DNA from: Sipunculus nudus
Taxonomy: Eukaryota > Annelida > Sipuncula > Golfingiida > Sipunculidae
Length of the DNA: 64,000 bases
Assembly: GCA_026874595.1 (NCBI GenBank)
Contig: CM049310.1
Location: forward strand, 3,844,001 to 3,908,000
Reading direction: 5' to 3'
A program made the position numbers and the translations under genes. Positions 61,000 to 64,000 of this stretch are shown piece by piece. The notes below the pieces were generated by a model. The model saw only the letters and a program-made list of their open reading frames with translations, did no database searches and was not told the origin of the DNA. Every line of letters begins with the position of its first letter. Position 1 is the stretch's first letter.

Positions 61000-62300
61000 C
61001 ATGCTGTCTAAGTTTCAGTGCTGTCTTTCTTTGTTGTTGGAACTTGGAGTCTGGTTATGCTTCACAGTCTGGGGGCTGGCTTCGTGATGACGGGCACTCA
61101 GAGAACCAGATGCGCGTGGTGGCATTTTAGGCTAACAAGCCATTGTTAAGCTTTTACAGGGCTCTTCTACCTTCCACTCCAATTCAAGCGCACCTCAGGC
61201 CTGACCCGACCTTACGCTTGCTTTCTGCTGGCCGAAAGTCATCAAGTTCAGCGTGCATATTTGCTGGAGTCCAGCCGCACCGGGGCTGTTTGGTCTAAAC
61301 ATCCCGTACGCCATTATACAGCTTGGGGTGGGTTGGCATACCCAAGAGTTAATTACTCCCCTGTGTTTGTTGAAAATTGTTGAAGTCATTACACAGGGTC
61401 AGACCGCTCATTTCCAGGCGCTCTGCCGAGAAATTATAGCAGTTAGACTGTTGTTGTTGATACAGTTCCCCGGATCCGTTAAACAAATCATTATCTCATC
61501 ATGGTGAGAAATTGTGGTTGTGTTTGAGTTGTGCAAATGGGTTAGTGTTTAGCATCTTCAACGCGAGATGCTTTAAAGACTGCTGGGCTGCGGGTTTGAT
61601 GCTGTGGGATGCTGTATGACCTAGTTTGAAAACCAGGGCTGCTTTTCGGGGCAGGTCCAGCCCTGCTTGTATTTCTTTCAGCAAGGAGCTCTGAAGATGC
61701 GGTCAAAAGCAGCCCTTGGCCTTTGGCGGCGTCCAGCAGCCCAGAAACCAGTGGGGTGCATCCGACGCACTCAGGTTTCCTTCGCTCACGTGCGAGGGTG
61801 GTCTTAGAAGAGGACGTTTCCCCTACAGAGGTCCAGCTTGTTTCATATCTAATTAAAACAGCCCAGTGCCGTTGGTAAGCGTCAGTGAACAAAGAAAGCG
61901 CAGGCCCACAGGCCTTCAACATGTGCTTTATCTCCCCGACCTCCATCAACCCCTCTCTTTATGACAGCTGGTGATGCCTGCCAGCGTTTACATCGCGACC
62001 CGTATCGGTCTCCCGTGTTTCTGTGGTCGGTTTTAATACCTTTATCACTCCACACCGACTTAAACTGATACTGATATGGACAAAATCCATGTACGCCTTT
62101 GTATGGCTTGTTCACAACTCAATTGCACAATTCTAGGACCATCCCTGCGGCACTTTGACTCTGCCTGCCTAAACCTCGCCTGACAAGGCTTTCTGTAACC
62201 CTGTGCACACAAACCCTCTGGCTTCAGAAGATAAACTTTCATTCGCTCCCTTCTTCCTGGCAAAGTAGCATGAAAGCATCAGACCGTTTTTTCTGCACAA
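61000..62300. other. GC-richer island in intron 3, function unknown
   Basis: This 1.3-kb stretch is clearly richer in G+C and CpG than its surroundings and contains a 135-codon open frame on the minus strand (61542-61949). That frame shows no domain, signal peptide or repeat I recognise. The plus strand also has modest open frames, as expected where stop codons are rarer. Possibilities: intronic enhancer, alternative exon, or old mobile-element sequence. Confidence 0.3.
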
Positions 62301-62639
62301 TACATTTCTGTTTTTGACCACGTCTCATTTTTTATTGTTATCAATATCATCATAGAAACAAGTAGGAATTCCTCTACCCTTTATCTCGTACCGCTGTAGA
62401 AAAGAACGATTTTAGTATCATAGTACATAATGGCATTCCAAGCGTATTATCTTACGCAATACTTCACGCCCACGCAATTGCGCCCTTTTGTAAACAAAGG
62501 TTATATAATATACCTGTGTAAGAACACGAGCACACACTTACACATAAAAGATTAGTATATCATGAACAAAGGTTTACATTCGTAAAGAACTCCAATATAT
62601 TTATTAAACCATAGACCATAATCCCTTATTTTGTTATTG

Positions 62640-62940
62640 GATTGTACCTGTCTTCATGGCAATGTGTCACTAATGGGTGTCAGCCCGCTTCGGTGTTTTG
62701 TCAGCAAGTTATTTTTCCTTTTGGCTGTGGACACCCGTTCAGGGTTACCCTAAGGGGCGGACATCCAGATCAGAACCATGTGTGCGTGGTCATTATTCAT
62801 TCGCACGCCCGCACAAGAACGCGAGCCCTGACAGAGGCCGCCGGCTGGGCTGTGACGTGTCCACATCCGGCCGATCATCCGTCCCTGGCTCAACTTTCCT
62901 GTGTAAACCTTGACTGGTACTCTGCTAATTAATTTCGTGT
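62640..62940. other. GC-richer island near the window end (intron 3)
   Basis: About 300 bp with elevated GC and CpG, including short runs of ACGC/GCGC type, set in AT-rich DNA. Two overlapping plus-strand frames (62642-62932, 62677-62913) are open but unrecognised. Probably noncoding and possibly regulatory. Confidence 0.3.
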
Positions 62941-64000
62941 TAAAAGTAGCCTGGTTTCCAGCTCATATTAAATGAGGAATTCATAAGCGGGCATATCGGT
63001 TTACCTGAATAAGGTTCTTATCACAATAAGAAAAAAATATGTACTAACGGCTTATTTGTTAACTTTTTAACAATAATAATTAAAATTATTTTTTATTCGA
63101 AATATATTTCTGCAGATTTAAAGATAATTGATGAGTAAATTGTGCTCACGCATCAACTAAACACGAATTTGTAATTTCTTACCTAGCTCTATCAAACTCT
63201 TGATATGCGGTCTTTTATGGCTGAAACACTCACTTTGCTCGTAAAGAAGAGTCATACACTTCAGTCAGTCATACATTATACACACACCATGCGGGACACA
63301 GCACGCCCGCGTACTTCTCTGGGCGAAAGCACAAAGTGTACCGCGTGAAAAGTTAATCATGGATTAATCTTCGAGACTGGATAATAAAGTCTGACGGATA
63401 GTAGATATGTTCTGTTGGGATTACTGATATGTTCTAATTGCTTAGCTTAATACCAAGCCTAATTCGTGAAGGCACGGCCATGATTGTCGTGTATACAGGC
63501 CAGAGATTCTAGATACACCCTATCTATGAGAAACAACATTGTCATCTACCTACCTGCTAGTGACAGGTACATTTCACTGTTGACAGATAGGTGTTTATCT
63601 TTTAATCATTCGACAAATGCAATTAAACCTTTTGAAAAGAAAACAAAACGGGCATCAAAGATGTGTCAAGTCTTTTTATTTATCGTAGAAGTTACGAGAT
63701 CTGGTCTTTCTTAGAAGTTAAGCACATGTATATAAACTGATGTTCCAGAATTCCTGTAAATAAAAGTGAAAGACAGACAGACTCGGCATCGACATTACAT
63801 ATTTAGTATCTCAAATTTTTATATGAATTAGGAATTTCTTGCCAAACATCTACACATGACATAACAAAAATACGAGCCTTAATAAAACACACACATTCCT
63901 TTTTCACCAAATGCCTTCAATTAATCTACGATACTTTTCCCTTTTTTTAAATTTCAGTTGTTAGAGTAAAATAACTACGCCAACACCAATCAAGGATCTT
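62941..64000. other. AT-rich tail of the window, no feature seen
   Basis: AT-rich, with only short open frames (for example 76 codons at 63484-63714). The pyrimidine tract and AG at about 63,940-63,957 (TTTAAATTTCAG) resemble an acceptor, but the sequence after it meets TAG within a few codons in the required frame, so it is not the missing exon. Confidence 0.6.

Larger units (their letters stand above)
57697..64000 (+). other. Intron 3 of the RBM24-like gene, incomplete
   Basis: Starts with a GTAAGT donor. I looked for an acceptor followed by one base and an open frame with family-like C-terminal sequence and found none up to 64,000. The intron is therefore at least 6.3 kb. Alternatively the terminal exon is too diverged to recognise. 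It contains a 22-bp x 3 array, a G-run, a degenerate duplication near 60,371-60,560 and GC-richer islands at 59,340-59,700, 61,000-62,300 and 62,640-62,940. Confidence 0.7.

Noticed and set aside
63945-63975. Acceptor-like TTTAAATTTCAG near the window end as the missing exon 4
   Set aside because: After supplying the one base needed to complete codon 119 the frame meets a TAG stop almost at once.

Overview
The window is a piece of an animal nuclear genome. It is AT-rich, dominated by noncoding DNA, and densely studded with long (AT)n microsatellites, poly-G/poly-C tracts and degenerate interspersed repeats. The only gene supported here has spliced exons with GT...AG introns and encodes the start of an RBM24/RBM38-type RNA-binding protein. 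The protein sequence, the tRNA-derived SINE, and the style of the interspersed repeats (disc-like 'CAGCGCCCCCT' and 'TCTCGTTTGACGAGA' families, 'CCTCCGCCAAG' element ends) suggest a lophotrochozoan, most likely a mollusc. That assignment is an inference from general resemblance.

Layout. Positions 1 to about 51,300 hold no convincing protein-coding gene. The short open frames there lack domains, and most lie in low-complexity or repeat DNA. This stretch contains three blocks of one dispersed repeat family (2,990-4,440; 33,480-35,560, partly inverted; 41,990-43,245). It also contains a tRNA-derived SINE (21,768-21,950), a 191-bp hAT-like MITE (26,550-26,740), a foldback element (22,138-22,363), a 15-copy 54-bp minisatellite (47,858-48,670), a 35-bp x 4 tandem array (8,701-8,834) and several degenerate LINE-like ends. 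Between them lie GC-richer islands that carry clusters of transcription-factor-like motifs (around 5,200-6,250, 14,360-14,540, 36,340-36,500, 38,340-38,720, 44,027-44,104, 46,210-46,660 and 47,396-47,580).

From about 51,360 a promoter-like region (GC boxes, homeodomain-type AT motifs, a TATA box) leads into the RBM24/38-like gene on the + strand. Exon 1 is 51,864-52,037, exon 2 is 55,374-55,497 and exon 3 is 57,639-57,696. Together they encode 118 complete residues plus two bases: the full RRM and the start of the C-terminal region. Intron 3 runs past the end of the window, so the Ala/Pro/Tyr-type C-terminal exon(s) are not seen. The introns contain more microsatellites, a large (TAA)n/(TTA)n palindrome, a 22-bp tandem motif and GC-richer islands that may be regulatory.

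Reading: one developmental, muscle-type RNA-binding-protein gene preceded by a large gene-poor region. Such layouts often contain distal enhancers. The most interesting features are the motif-dense islands, CTCF-like motifs embedded in the dispersed repeats, a 72-nt imperfect hairpin at 38,351-38,422, and the very homogeneous minisatellite about 3 kb upstream of the promoter. I found no convincing wholly new multi-gene system.
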